64,000 nt of DNA from Opisthocomus hoazin (taxonomy: Eukaryota > Chordata > Aves > Opisthocomiformes > Opisthocomidae), in assembly GCF_030867145.1 (NCBI RefSeq), contig NC_134419.1, positions 71,295,403 through 71,359,402 on the forward strand, read 5' to 3'. The notes below the pieces were generated by a model. That model saw only the letters and a list, made by a program, of their open reading frames with translations. It did no database searches and was not told the DNA's origin. The position numbers were made by a program, and so were the translations under genes. Of the stretch, positions 1-14,600 are shown one piece after another (the stretch's first letter is position 1; the number at the start of each line of letters is the position of its first letter).

Positions 1-3000
1 ACTTGTACAGTATTTTAATTAGGTAAGGCATAAATAAAGATCTAAAACCTGCAATGCCTCTGCTAGTAGTCAAGAGGAAGTGCTTAAGGGAAAAAGCATA
101 TGAACCAGGGCAGATACTGAGCGATCCTTCCAGATTCTCTCTCACATTGCAGCAAAACTGTGGTTTAGCTGGAGAAAGCCTCCAAATCAGTGTTTAACTG
201 CTACCAATGCACCTATTCTCTATATTTTTTTCCAATTCCTTTTGGAATACCTCCCTCCTTTTCACTGCTTTACACTCAGAAATAATGAGCTCCATCCTGT
301 ATTCCAGTGCTATATGAAGAAACACTTCCAAACAGCTCTTTTTGCTTTTAAGCCTGTCATCTGCTGATTTGATCAGGTTGAGGCCAAAACTCTTAACACC
401 TTTAGGAAAAAAAGATAATAATTTCCTACTTACTTTCTCTACACAAAGTTTTTAGAATATTTTATTGTATCTCTCAACACCACTCAGTTTTACATGTAAA
501 CAAACATAGAAGCCAAATTTTCCAACAAAATAATCTGAAACAAGACTTTACATCTGCAAGAATACAAGAGGCTTATTTTTAGATGTCTAATCTTTGGCAG
601 CTAGTTTTAAAAATTCCACCCATGTAGACACTAAGTTATTTTCTGAGGTCACACATGCAGCTAGTGACAGCCCTGATGAAACAGCCCAGGCATCCTTGTC
701 CTTACAATCACCATCAGAAGGCAAAGAGAAGGAGTAAATTGCATGCTCCTCAGCATATCCATGCAGGAAGGAAAGAGGGTGAGTCAATCCTGCTGGGATT
801 TCAATGTACTCTTGCAAGAAATGCAAATATTTCAGTTGTGATACACTGAGCTTTAAATAGTTTCTTAGACTAAAATGGCAAATGGCAGCCTCCCATCACA
901 CTTCATTTAAAGATTTACTTAACTCTGAGTTTCCTTAAGCTAAGTGTTTGCAAAGCGACAAGAACGTGCAGCCTCCCTCTGCTTTTCCACACGCCGAGGT
1001 ACTCGGGAACTTGCTGATAGCGATTGCTTTCCCCTGACTCGGCTTTTCATCCAGGTGCCAGGCAACAGATCACAAATGGATAACACGACGCTAAAACATT
1101 TGGCAGATGCTGGACTTTCATAAGCTTTCTGTTGCCAAGAAACAAAATAGGAACTATTAAAATCATCCCATTAATTAACTTTTCTATAGTACCATTTTTA
1201 TTGGCATCTTGTTGGTTAAGCAAATGCTTTTTCTTTCAGAAGGGAAGTGCGTTAAGGAATGACTTTTAGCATCTCAGAGGCTGGCATTTACAGATCTTTA
1301 CAACAACTTTGGGCCAGATCCTCAGCTAGTTACGGCTGATTTTGCTCACTGACACTAAAAACAACCCTTTCCCTTTGAGAAAGATGATGTTACTAGAGGG
1401 ATCAGTTTACATTAGATGACAAGCTGAATCCTCATTTCTTGCCATCTTTTTTCCTTCAGCTTTGGGGAGTCACTAAATGATGTACTACAGCACTGAAATA
1501 CTGATCTGTTGTTTCAGTCATTGCCTTTAAACACTTTCCTACAGACTTTTCTGAATGGTCCTAATTTTGATACAAGTTGATTGCAACTGTGATCCACTTG
1601 CCAAACAATTCCCAAGGCAAAGAAAAATACTTACATTCTGTCAGTGGCAGAATCATACTTGCATCCTTGATTTTTTCAGGGAGGACACTTAATCCTCAAA
1701 GAAGTCAGCTAAGACCTAAACGAAAGGCCTGGCTGAAGGATTACTTCACCCTGAGCAATAGCTATAAAGGTTGTCAGAAAGCAAGAAATTGGTCTCTACT
1801 ACTCTAAAATAAAGCTTAGGCCTGTAAGCACTGTACATGTAAGAAAACTTCCTGATGCTCACACATGCATCTTGCACATATGAATGTTTGCTACAGCAAG
1901 CTAAAAGAAACCAGAAATGCAAAAGAAATACTTTCAGTGTACGTCACTGAAAGCACAACAGCATTTTTTTAAAAAAAGAAGACAGTTTAAACTGTGTCTA
2001 CATTTTTACTGTCCACTCTTTAATGTCAGTGAAAACTTCTTCGTATGTTCTGAGTATTGTTCAGCGTGAGGCAGTGTTCTCTTCACGCTTTGCAAAGAGA
2101 CACAGAAAAACAGGGAAATAAAACTAATTTTCTCTATAAAAACCTGCACGAAAACGTGGAATTTACTAGCCCACAGAGTATATAGTGATAGGCAGAAGTC
2201 AATACTGCAAGTGTTCTTCCTCAGCCTTAACGCAAGCAGCATTATCCGTGTCAGGGTTTTTAGTACAGCACATCCCACCCGGCTGTCCACTCGGGAACCT
2301 CCCCGGCTGTGGCACCAGGACACACCGGGACGGCAGCCATGCACAGCGTTACGGGCTCCTCACACCGTCCCCATTCTCAGCAGCCAGCTTCCCACACAAC
2401 CTGGTGGGAGTCTTTAAAATGGAAGTTTATTTAATTTGCCAGTGTCTTTGTGATACTACATCCTTTGCAAGAATGAAAAGAATACGCGAAAGCAATCGGT
2501 AAACAGAAACTTCACTGTTCTTTTTTATACGAAATTTAGGTGTGGCACTGTACAGAAAAATCTCATGCCCAGACGGAAGGAACAGATGCAACTTCCCAGC
2601 ATATTATGTTCAGCTGTCAGCAATCTCTGGCTACACCACCACAACTCCTTACAGAACCTGCCCAAGTTCCAACTTAAAACATACAGCATTTACAAGTTTC
2701 ACCAGAAGGCTGGTGTAGGGATTGATTTTCTTCTAGCTCCTATACTAAATTTGTTAACGGGATATTCATAAACCTTTTTCTTGTGACAACATCCATTAGT
2801 TAAAAAGGCTCTGCTCCCTTCACAAGTGCCATATACTTTTGGATTTATGTCCTGACAGGTACATTTGCTCTTTTGTTAGGCTGAAGCAACACACCCTTGT
2901 TTAGAGACCTACCCACCACCGTCCTGTCATCAAACAAGGCATCAACATTCTTCTCTACAGTCACTCCCCCCTAGTAAACTCCTACTAAACAGCAAAAATC

Positions 3001-5272
3001 CTTCTTAGTCCCCAAGCATACAAAGGTCTCTTACTTAGTAAAACTGAATTTCAACACATTTCTATGCTTTGCCTTAAACCCCTCTGTACAATATGCTAAT
3101 CCCCGCTGGACACTGAAGACACCTCTGAAATCTGTCACCAGTACCCTTCATAGCAGACCCATGTTTCTCTCGTCCACCTTACAACTCATGCCTGAACTGA
3201 AATCTCTTCCACCTTAACTAGCAATTTCTCAAGAATAAATCCTCAAGCTTATGAATTTGTCCGTATTTCATTTGCCCTGTTTTATATTGCCATGTCAAAA
3301 AAAGACCCTTCTCAGCCACTCTTGCACTATGCTGTTCTGGTGGCTCAAGTTCACTCACAAGTGTTCCGTACCCAGATTAAAAAAAAAAACAACCCCACAA
3401 CCTGTTCAGTTCTGTCCTTACGGATTTCTTCCAATGAGTGTTCAATTCACCTGACATCCTCTGCATTTCCAGAATAACCACAGCATTGTTTCAGGAGAAA
3501 GCAAGCAGTGTAGCCATTTTCATTTTTATTTCAGTAAGGCCTATAGGCTTCTACCGAGGGTACGACACTACTGGGCTGAGATCTGTAAAAAACACAGTAA
3601 CATTCCTATATCAATTAAAATCTGCCGGTGAGATAACCACTGGACAGGAGACAAAATTAGGACATAGCAAGAAAGGAATTAATTACTCTAAATGTGCACA
3701 CCACAGATCAGTGGCAAAGCCAAACAGAGAACCTGGAGGGCTTAGAACACTCTGAGCAGGAACCCACAGGACAGTTTTTCAGGTTGGTTCGTCTGTTTTT
3801 TTAAGCACAGATGCGCCTGATGGGAATATTAAAAATGAGAACAAACAAACAATATAGTCCAACTAAAAAAATAATTGTGTCTCTATGATAACTGTTGCTT
3901 GGATAAATCACCAATATATCTGAAGACCAAGGCTCAAAAGTCTGCTAAAATGGGCTAATCTGGAATAGTTAAGGGCTTTTATAGTCCTGCACGTACTTTA
4001 ACTATAAAGCACAGTTGAGAGGCAAGAATACTGGAAGAATTCAAATGATGCCTTATAACTCTGGGTTTTTTGCTGCAAGGCAATTTTTATCACAGCCTAT
4101 TGGACTATATTAAAAATTCTTTCATTAAAATTTTATTACCACTGAAATTACTACATATGAGATGTGACTCTAGACCAAGAAAACTTCTTTCTTACCACAG
4201 CGATTAAAGCACAGTGATATAGAAACCTAAACAAAAGGTTTTTTTCACAACCTTAAAATTCAACACCTGTCTAGTCAATAGCATCACTGGAAATATCAGG
4301 ATATTAACCACTAGTGAATCTGAGTAAATAATGTTTGGGGGTTTTTGTTGTTGTTCTTATTTTGTTACGGTAAGCAGAGAAAACTCAAAGTGCTCACATA
4401 AGAGACCTCAGGAGTATCTGCATTCAGTTTATCTAACAAATAAGCAGTAGAGAAAGTTAAACAGTCAGAAATATGCAGGATTAAAATTGATAGCAGGATT
4501 AAAATTGATAGAGGTTGTTAAGTCAAAAGAAAGGGAGATTTATTCTTCTTTTAACTCACATTCACATGCTTTTATACCTGTATGTTTTCTTTAGAAGTAG
4601 GGCAATGGCATTTGCTTCTAGTTAAAATGCATAGGGGATGCCTCGGAGAACCAGCGGTTCTATTTATTTCTTTATTATCTATCAGAGGACAGAAAAAGAG
4701 AACTATGTCCACTGCTACCTGCCACATCTAACCAGTGGTTCCACATTACTATTCCTATTACTCAGTGCTCCAGGCATTATAAACCAGGAGATGAGAGAGC
4801 TCAATCTGAGTGCAACTCTTTCCTCCGTTCTGCCCAATTTTTCTGCCAGAGTAAGCAGAATTCTGGCCAGGACTTGCATGTGGGACAAGAGACCAGAGAT
4901 ATGGAAACTCACATTGGCCATCACTCATTTGTCAGGTCATTCACCATCAGGAGGACAGAGTTTAAAAGGAAGAGCCCTGACACACAAGAGCAATGCTTGG
5001 GGCATGGAGAAGGAGATCACTGCTTATGTGAATGCTGAAGCTCTACCGGTGTCAGATTCTACCTTATGGCTAGCGCTTTATTTTACAAGCAGCCCACCGA
5101 TATCCTTACTGGCCCGTAAGATACATGTAAGGATGAAAAGATTTCAGCCTAAAAACAAGTACAGCCTGCGCCTACTGACTGCAGACCATAGTGTGTGGAC
5201 TGGGTTGCTGCAGGGCAGGAGCCCCTACACTCAGCAGTCTACTGCCATCAGAATCCCAGAGTCGTAAAAGAA
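1..5272. other. Non-coding, AT-rich stretch; no exon recognised
   Basis: I see no recognisable exon, RNA gene or young transposon here. The only long open frame is 4638-5267 (+, 209 codons). Its translation resembles no family I know, and it is discussed as a finding. The + strand looks A/C-rich rather than T/G-rich, like the rest of the left 44 kb, which fits an intron of a minus-strand gene. An 18-bp tandem duplication lies at 4475-4510. Small conserved exons shorter than about 30 codons could be missed by eye. Confidence 0.5.
4475..4510. repeat. Exact 18-bp tandem duplication
   Basis: The unit gcaggattaaaattgata occurs twice, head to tail, without mismatch (4475-4492 and 4493-4510). The perfect identity suggests a recent local duplication such as replication slippage. 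No function is implied. Confidence 0.9.
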
Positions 5273-5640
5273 AATCATAGAATAAATCAAGCTGGAAGGG
5301 ACCTCTGGAAATCCCTAGTTCAACCTTCTGCCCAAAGCAGGGCTACTTTCAAAACAAGATCGGGTTGCTCAGGGTCTTTTCCCATCAACTTCTGCAAATC
5401 TCCGAAGACTGCAAAACCTCTCTGGATAATCCTACCGAGGGCTCAGACACACTCCTTGTGAAAAAAGTATCCTTCTATTTAGTTGGAATTTCTCTTGGCG
5501 CAATTTGTGACTGCTGTCTTCCCTCCTCTCCCTGTGCACCAAGGAGAATCAGGGAAGGGGCCATACAGAAAACACGGATCCATTCCAGCAGCTGAAGCCA
5601 GCAACTGCATCTGCCTTAGCCTTCTCTCCCCCAGGCCGAC
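5273..5640 (-). mobile_element. Old, diverged CR1 LINE fragment
   Basis: Read on the + strand this is the reverse complement of a CR1 3' region. It starts with a catagaat-type tail and continues with the ctggaagggacctct motif. A 'lead-in' about an uncertain 'caaagcagggct' and 'ggttgctcagggtc' follows, then a degraded block around ttggaatttctcttg and gcaatttgtgactgc. These are hallmark stretches of older avian CR1 subfamilies, as known from the family. Divergence is clearly higher than in the CR1 copies at 19.9 and 57.6 kb. The left boundary (3' end of the LINE) is fairly sharp. The right boundary is uncertain: similarity fades after about 5560. No intact reading frame remains, so I regard it as a dead fragment. 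Confidence 0.7.
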
Positions 5641-8600
5641 ATGGAGCCGGCTCCTTCCGCTTCTCCATCCGACGTGCCAGATTGCATTTCTCTTTGCCAA
5701 ACATCCTAAGATCCCTGCTGGCCCAGTGTTCCAGGTTGCTCCAGTTCCCCCAGACGGCAGCCCCACTCCCCCTCCGGCGCACGGACCGTTCCTCCCGACG
5801 CGACGCCGCCTGCGCCCACGCTAAGGGGGCATTCTGCCCCACCACCCACGCCACTGATAACCATGTCCCACAGCAGGAACTCCAGCATCAAGCCCTGAGC
5901 TACGCTGTTCGTCACAGGCCGCTAGCCGGACTTCAGAACACCGCTGCTTCGAGCCTGAAGGTCTAGGCAGTTTCTCACAAACCTTGTAGTCCATTCATTT
6001 GGTCCATAACCCCCAGTTTGACTACAAATATGCTACAGGAGATCGATTTCTTTGTGTGCTGGCTTGGAGAATAGCGAGCACACTCAAGTTCAAAGCTGCA
6101 CCCTGCTACACACCCAAGTCCAGGCATTAAAGAACAGGTTAAAGGGTGATCGCCACTGGGTGAAACTTCGCAGTTGTTTGTGCTAAGAAAAGCTGTTTCA
6201 TCATTTCAGAAGCCCAAGGTATTTATATGCATGCATCCCAAATAGAAATGATCAACACTCAGGTCACCAACTGGGAATTCTTCCCTTTCCCCTCTATTAC
6301 TAGTCACTTACTCCTCATGTGTATTTTTTTTTCCTATTATATTCACTAATACCAGCAAGGCCTTTTAACACCTCATTCTCTTGTTATTAATTAGTCCACT
6401 CCCCTGCAAACAACAGAGGGCAGCTAAGATGTGGTCCGTTCCCTTTATTTAAAGAATGAGCTGTTAGAGTTAACCATCCCTCCCAGATGAATCAGAAAGC
6501 AATTCCACCCTTTGGCACCTGAGAACCCATGGAACAATTTTATGAACAAAAATTAATATAAGCAAATGAGATTTAGCTGGCATTTAACTGAGCACTTAGT
6601 CAGCAATTTATGCACACTGATGACACCCACACATTTTTATCATGAGTTTCACATTCATTTCATGACAAATTAAAAGTGAAAAACCCACCCACCCACCACA
6701 TCGTTTGGCCTTTTAGCAGGTTGTTCATGTACGCTGGAGGGAATCAGCAGCCTAACTCAAGGTCAACCGTGTGGCCAAAGAAGGCAGCTCAGAACAAATT
6801 CCACCTAGAGTACATGTCTCTCTCAGAGATTTGGAAGGCTGGACAACACATACCTTACAGACACCTACACTGGAAACACAAATCCTTTGTTCCACTCTGC
6901 GCACCTGTCCTTTTTACGTAGACACCTTTACATGGATCACATATTCTCGGAAGCACAGTTTCCAGATAGCTTTATCATAGTGTCAGTAATTTTTCCAGCT
7001 GAGAACTATTTTCACCTTCAGACCAAATGTTATTTTTAATATTAAACTCTAGCTCATTGCTAAGCTTAATTTTATTGTGTACTTAAAGATGCATTTTGGA
7101 TTGTCCTCATGCTTTTCCTGTGCCAAGAAAATTCTCCTGGTGATCTCTGGACTAAATTTACAATTCTTTTTTCATCCACCTAAAATATCAAAATAATAAT
7201 AAACTATGGTGTTATCCATCAATAAAAAAAAAAAAACAAAAAACCACCAAACCCCAAAACCTTAAATGCTGCACTGAGTCTTAGACTCCAAATTCAAATG
7301 AGGTCATTTTGTATCAAAAGATACGAGACTTCATTTTCCCCATCTCCAGGCCACCCATACCCTCTTCCAAGTGACACCAGAATACTTCATACAACTGTCT
7401 TTTAAAATTTCCAGCTGATCTGATCATACCAATTCCGCCCTCACTTTCTAGTCATCTGTTCCAGCAAACAGACACACTCTTCACTATTATCATCAATTCA
7501 TCTGCAAAGCAGAAATTCCTGCTCTAGAATGAGAGTCCTGTTTTCCAAAGTCAGGTTCAGCGAATGTGCGAGCACAAGCAGCTTCCAAACTAAACAGATG
7601 CGCCGGGTCACCACAGGAAGTCATTCTTATTGTTCTTCAATTATAATCACGTAAGAAAAGAAAAAAAAAAATCTAATCCTGGGAATAATCAGCAGTACCT
7701 ATGTCCTGATAAGCATTTCACTCACACTGTCAGAAATCAGAAACGCTGCTCCTCTATGCAAATGGTCTTACTTTTGTGTAAAACGACAGTAAAACCAGCA
7801 AAAAGCCTAAGTGTTTTTGACCTGTTGAAGTTGTTTAAACAATAAAAAACTTCCAGCATATAATGCAGCTAACGCAGATGAAAAATCCTGGATCTCTACA
7901 AGGCACTGCTTCCTACTCAACTTTGCCATATCAGAATACGTGCTCCTTTCCAACACAAACACACACGTCAAAATCTAAAGGCATCTTCTCATAAATTTAA
8001 ATGCATGCTATGAATAAAACCATCGTAAGGCAATCTGACGGGAGATGAGCTGGAAATACCTTGGAAATATTTTTACTGGCTCCAGTGCCTTGGAGAGGTA
8101 ATTAACTGTCCTGTGCTAGAACTAAATAATACAGATGCTTATTTAAAAGTAGCTGAAATGCACCTTCCAAACCTGGTGGTAGTGACAACTCTTGTTTGCA
8201 GCTCAGGAAAAAAAAAAAAAAAATTCTATTTAAGGAAAAAACTACCTTGGGGAAGAAGGCTCCAAACCTTTCCTTATATGATTCCCAATTAAACTACTTA
8301 CGCTCTGTAAGCCCCATTACACACCGGAGCAGTAAGGTCTCTGCAAACAAATACTCACAGACTCACAAACTAGGGCTGGGCAAACAAGCTTCCATTGTGG
8401 CCTCCAGGTTATGTCCCTGGCTGCCCTACCAGCAGACTGGAAAAAACCAGCACCGTGGTCCGAGATGACAGCTTCTATTCCAGATGTGGGGACAAATGCC
8501 TCCGCCTTGGAAAAACATGAGGGAAGGTTCAGCCATCCTCAGAATGTGAGTATGAGAACAACCCACACGAGCAGCGCCGCGCTCTGGGAGAACGCGAGGG

Positions 8601-11600
8601 AGCAGAGCGGCATCCCCCAGCCCGGACCGCTGCTGGCACGCCGTGGCTGCTGACAGCCTGCCAGCACACAGCCCCGGCACGGCCGCAACAGCAGCATCTT
8701 CATTAGCGGGCAGCCACAGCCTGCACTGACTTCAGTTCCTGGACCATTTCCACGTGTAACTCCATGCATGGGCTCAGCCTTTAGCCTGGTGTATCTTTAG
8801 CCCAGTGTAGCTACAGCTTCACAAGCAAGGCTTTAAGGCATCAGAGTATTTTACCACTTGGTAGTGCCTACCACAACGGAGACCATCTCTTTATTTGTGA
8901 TCCTATGGCACCATCTCATTGCAGCCTATCTCATTACTGTCATACTCCACAGCACTACTATTGTGGAAACAACCAATTCAATAGCAAGGGACCCTTGGGA
9001 ACTTAATGCACTTTGCATCTGAGAAGACAGAAAACAAAAAACACCTCTGCATATCCCTTAGAACTACCCCATAAAAGCAGAGGCCTTTTCTAGGCAGCTC
9101 TGAGTATCAAAGGGATCTCCTGGGCTACTGAATTAGTGCCTGTGACCAGCACAATCCTTTGTATCGGCATGTGACAGGGCCCTGAATTTGAAGAGACGTT
9201 CAAACATCCGACTCCAAGCAGCAGAGAAAGGAGTCTGTCAGAATATCCTCCAACAATTTTTCCATGCGGCAGAGTGGCACAGGCACAGCACAAGAGTGAT
9301 ATTCCAGCTGTGATTTAGAGAGGGAACAACACAAACAGCTCAGAGCAGTTCCCATGCACCCACCTTTCCTCCTTCTTCCCAACCTTCCTGAATTGAAAAG
9401 GGAGATCCAGCTTTTTCAAAACAATCTTGGCTGAGTCACTAATAAGAACGGCAGCAACAACAACAAATTACAGGCTGGGACTAACTGGCAGGCTCTGGCA
9501 GCACAGGAAGCCTCCAAGGCACAGAGCCAGACGACTGGAGCTCATTGCCCAGGTGGTGCAGCCATTCCTTGGGGAACCTGGCATTAGTCTCACTCAGCAG
9601 CTGAACCACAGAATAATTCTGGTTTGAGTGTTGGAAAAAAGGGTGTAAAGACTTGTGGTCTCAGCTGTGGATGAAGGTGGCATACATCAGAGCCAAGGCA
9701 AGGCAAATGTAAATTACTGCACTGGGAGAGGGAGGTAGGTAGAGTTTATCACGTTTAGGAGGAGACCTTCCCCCCTGATGCAGGCTGGAGGCGATGGTTT
9801 CGCACAGAGAAGACTTGGACACTGGGGACATGGCACTACGGTGTAATACTGTGCTGGCTGCAACCCACTGGGAGCCCACAGCGTCTCCCTCCTCACAACA
9901 ATTACCTACTGTGGCACTGAGAGCATGGAGCCAGGTAGATTTATTTTTGAGTGCTTGCAGTCTTCACATACGGACTGTAATGGGTTTTCTGCCTGCACAC
10001 ATTTCAGAAAATTAACTGCAATTAACTTTTGAAATACATCACAGAAACTACAGCCTTCTGTGGACACTCTTGTTCATAAGTAAGAGTGACCTTAATCAAC
10101 TTCAGTTAGCTCATTACAAGAATAAATTAAGATCAGTCAGAGCCCCTTCAACTCTGAATTCACTACTTTATCTAATTTGGATTAATTGTTCCTATGTCTC
10201 TCCATCAGACTGTGTCAAACTCAGAGGCTGGAGAACAAACTGAACGAAACCAACATTCCTGCATTGTCTTCCTGGCTGTTTACACTGAGCCCCCCGTAAC
10301 ACATCATCCTCTCGCCCAAGGCTGTTACAGTCTGGTTTCTAACACCAAAGTAACCATGGCTGAAAAACTTACCATTCTGGATACAGGGAAAATATCCTTG
10401 TAATATCTGAAAGTGATACATTGCCCCTGGATTGCTTGGACACACCACTTCCACTGTTCTTCCATTCATGTATTTTAGCCTCTTCTCTAGGGCTCTGACA
10501 TCCACGCAAGTTTCTGGGCCCTCATAACTCCCCAATAAGGTCTTGGGCTAATGACAGCCGCAGCAAACAGTTGACGAATCTGTCATATCTAAAATCCTTC
10601 TGTCATTCAACTTCGCTATACTCCTAAATCCCATTACCAGACCTGGTTTTGTACTGGTGACTGTACTGGTACACGTGGGACAGCATAGCCAGGTACCACC
10701 TGCAGTGACAGCATCACAGAACAGTGGGAAAAGTTTAGGATTTCCCACGAACGCTTGGCAGAAAAAGCCTCGTGTACTCCAGAAAAGCAACCCTAGCAAT
10801 AGCTAGGTGCAGCCTTTCTCCCACTCTCAGTCCCCTGAAAAAATGAGGTTACGGCTGGAGGTCAGCGCGGGACAGTGAACACAGGGTGTCAGAAGTCTCC
10901 TGTCATCACATCAGAAAAAGCAGCAAAAGCAAGTGACGCATCCGTCAGGCCTCACTCCAAAGGCAAGCGCCGCCGAGCGCTGCGGATGAAGCCAGCTGTG
11001 ATCCGAGCTGCACAGCAGCCCTCAGCTTCTCCTCACGTGCAGACTGCACACAGAGACTGCAGCAGGGGCTCAGAGCAAATGAACTAAACCAGCCTGCATT
11101 TTACAGAAGTCTTCAGAGCTGGAAACAGGCTCACGGATCAGGGAGCTGTCGCTGAGCACTGACACTTTTCCTTCTAACCAGGGCTGCCAGATGCCTCATT
11201 TGGGGACAGGAATAACCTGTTTTGACACATTTACTGCTCTTGCCATTTCACCCTAAACCTTTAATGAAGTTTTTATGAACCATTTCCTTCAAACAACACC
11301 CTTTCACCGGCTGACAATGCAAGGAAGTTACATTTGCAGAGTGGAACAAAGTCAAGCAGACAGATGGGAGGCAAAACAAGCTGAGAAGAAACTCATGGTG
11401 CTTGCCAAGCATCTTCCTAATATTTTCCACAACAAGCTGTAAGCAGTATTCCCCACTTTCTCAAATATCACATCTTCCCTAGGATCACGATTTTTAAGTC
11501 GCCCTCTGCTCTCTTACAGCATTACTAAAAGAACAGAATTAGTCAGACAACCTTTTTGCCTAATTGGAAGAGTAGCTTTCTCATATGCGTTAAGAATCTG

Positions 11601-14600
11601 CATTTATCCCCTGTGCATCTGTACAACAGCGAGCACTGGAGGAGTTGAGCAGCATTCCACTGATCAAATCCGTGCGACATTGACTTCCTAAAGAAAACCA
11701 GCCCGGCAGTAGCGTGTTAACTGAAGGCTTCACCAGTTACTTTGAAATTCAGATGAGTGTGAACCTTTGGGACTCCAGAGACTGAGCTGTACTGTCAGTG
11801 AAACTCGAAATAGCATAAACCCAGGAGAATTTGTCCTTATGTTGCCACCTAGTTAAATGACTATTGGTTTGCAATATGCGTGCATGCCTGAGTGTGCGTA
11901 TTGAAGCGTGAGGGGATGGTTGTGATTCTCTGGGTCTCCAGCATTATTTCACTACGCGTTGCTGTAGAAGTGCTGATATTACCAGTACATAGCTCTGAGC
12001 AGGAAGGCAGCAAAAGTGAAGCATGGAGGAGCAAGAAGTAGGTGGTAACTAAAAGCCTGCAATGGCACCCAAGATGTCTGAGCTTAGACTCCACCTCTGT
12101 CGGACTTTTTGAGGAATCTGGGGCACAATTTCTCTCGCATGTTCAAATGAAAGTGCACTGGAAAACAATGGATATTTTTACTTGCCTTAGGTCTAACACC
12201 AAGACTGACAAAAACCTATAAATCCTTTGGAGTGCTTTATCTTCTTTAATTGCAGGTTTCCTGGAAGTTCTTATGCAACCCCGATGCAGGAGACGGAGGA
12301 AGAGCAGACCAGACTTTACACTGCATTACAGAACGTTTGCCAGCCATCCACACTGTCCTCTGAATTACATGCGCAGCACCGCCTGTCCCAAAGACTTCAA
12401 AGAACTTTATAACCTCTAGTGGAATATGAAGTAGGCCATTGCTAACTCCCGACACGCAGAACTCCCACTGCGGTGAGCAGGAGGGGTTTCACATTCAGAG
12501 AACCTGCCGGAGAGGACCTGCAAAACACAGCAGCAGGAGAGTACTGCTTGAGGGTAAATCCATGCCCCGAGAGCACTGCAGCTTGTCGGAAGCCTATGAC
12601 CTTCGTGGTATGATTGAAAAAATGTCTTTTAACCATGAACAACTTTCTCTCTTTGTTTTACTGTCCATCTACATTTTGTCACAGAATGAAAAGTGATCAA
12701 ATACTGACTCTCAGAAACATGCAGGTACTCCTATCCCCCTCAAGACAAAAAAAAGGCCACCCAAAAAACTGAAGACAGACCAGGGAGGAAAAGCATTGAT
12801 GAAAAGAGGTTAAGAGCACAGGGGACCTACCACTGTACAGTGTTCTACCTGCATGCATTCAAACCCATAGCCTAATGAAGACAAGCTCAAAGAAGACAGT
12901 CTTGTGTGGGATGACTTCTACCAGTGAAATTGTAACAAAACAACAGCAAATGAACTGGTGCATGCAGTAACTGTATAAGCAAACTGTAATGCTTAACTCT
13001 AGAAGGTGTCTCTTGCATGGAATACAACAATTTCTTGCAACACTAGAAGTGGAGAGTACCATAATCAAGTAACCAGAGCCTATCATATCTATAAAGTAAA
13101 TTATTCAGCAATACATCTAAAAATATAGCAAGCAGTTAAATGGGGATGAGGAAAACCAATAATAACTACCTCATTAAAATTTCATCAGGGATTGCTGAAA
13201 TGGTTTCAGAACTTCAATGCAGACAGAATCTTGATTTCACAAGATACTAACGAGCACCTTTCCGGCGAGCTCACTGACACGCCACATTGCCGTCTCAGCC
13301 CCGACACAGGGAGAAGGCTGCACCCCCAGAAGGACAAGGCAGCCATCCCCTTCGCCTTTGCCCAAGCTCATTCCAGGATGAGTCAAACCTGACACTGCCT
13401 TACATTACAAAAAATGCATGCGAAGCGATGTGGTGGTGAGAGCTACAATAGAAGAGATTCACAGAGAACAGAAGACAAACACCTTTAAAATTTTTACAGT
13501 GTAATTTGCAAATATCCAATGTCAATAGCACTGATAGGCCAAGCATCCGTCATATTCCTTACTCGCGGCAGTTTCCTGGTGAGAGCTAAAAATAAAAAGC
13601 TCAAATTAATGTATTCTGTGTGGCGGCGTGAATTTGATGTCTTCCTTCCCCTATCCCGTCTGTTTATTATTCTAGTGTATTCCTAGCCTTCTCACTGGGC
13701 AGGCAAACACTTCTCAGAAGTACTGCGTCCAGACTGACTGGCTTTGGCACTCCAGTACTTTACAGTAACTTTCTCCTCTTGAAAAGACTAAACAAGGAAG
13801 GAAAGAAGGAAGCCTGGGGAAACTAAAATGCTATTTGTCATGATGAGGCCTCAGGAGAAAACGTGAAGTTTTATTTCCCTCCCCTCTGTTGCATCAGTAA
13901 TTTGCTAGTAAGTCTCAAATTCTAAAAGCTCTTCTAAGCACTGCTGCTATTATCCGTTTCAAATTCAAACTCATTTGTACTTATCAGCTTCACTGGCAAA
14001 AACGAAGACTGTCAGGCATATCTGCATTAAGAAAAACATATGTGATAGTGCTCTTCCTTTCACCCCATCAGTATCCAGCAAAATATCAGGTAATGCTGAC
14101 AAGTAACCCTGCTCGTAGGTACAGACTCACCTTAGGAGAGAGACAGTTTCAGCTGAACAGGAATTATTTCTCTAGAAAAAAAAGGTTGACGGATCCAGAT
14201 ATGTAGTCCACGCTTCTTTAAAGCACTTGGTTTAAACGATTTGCTTTCTGTAAATGAATGTTTATACAGGACTAGATCAGAAGCCTGCTTGGAAAGCATA
14301 CCAAATATAACACCATATTCACGTTTCTGAGACCGTCCCTGACACTGCTTAAAACGGGCAATGCAGCGTGGTAAAGGAACAAGACGGGGATGCCAATAGA
14401 ACTAGAAAACAGAATTTCCAGGCAAATTAATGAATCTGTTACTTTGCTTGATTAAAGACAGTCTGCGTGCCACCTCTCAAAAAATCAAATTCTAACTCTC
14501 TGAAATAGGCACCCAAAAACTATGGTATGCAAATTTAGTACGTATCCTAAAAAATATAGCCAAGTGTTTTTCAAAGCTTCTTTAATGGACAGAAGAGACC

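Noticed and set aside
9606..9645. cacagaataattctggttt resembling a reversed CR1 tail
   Set aside because: Only about 20-30 bp resemble CR1; the conserved block that should follow is absent.
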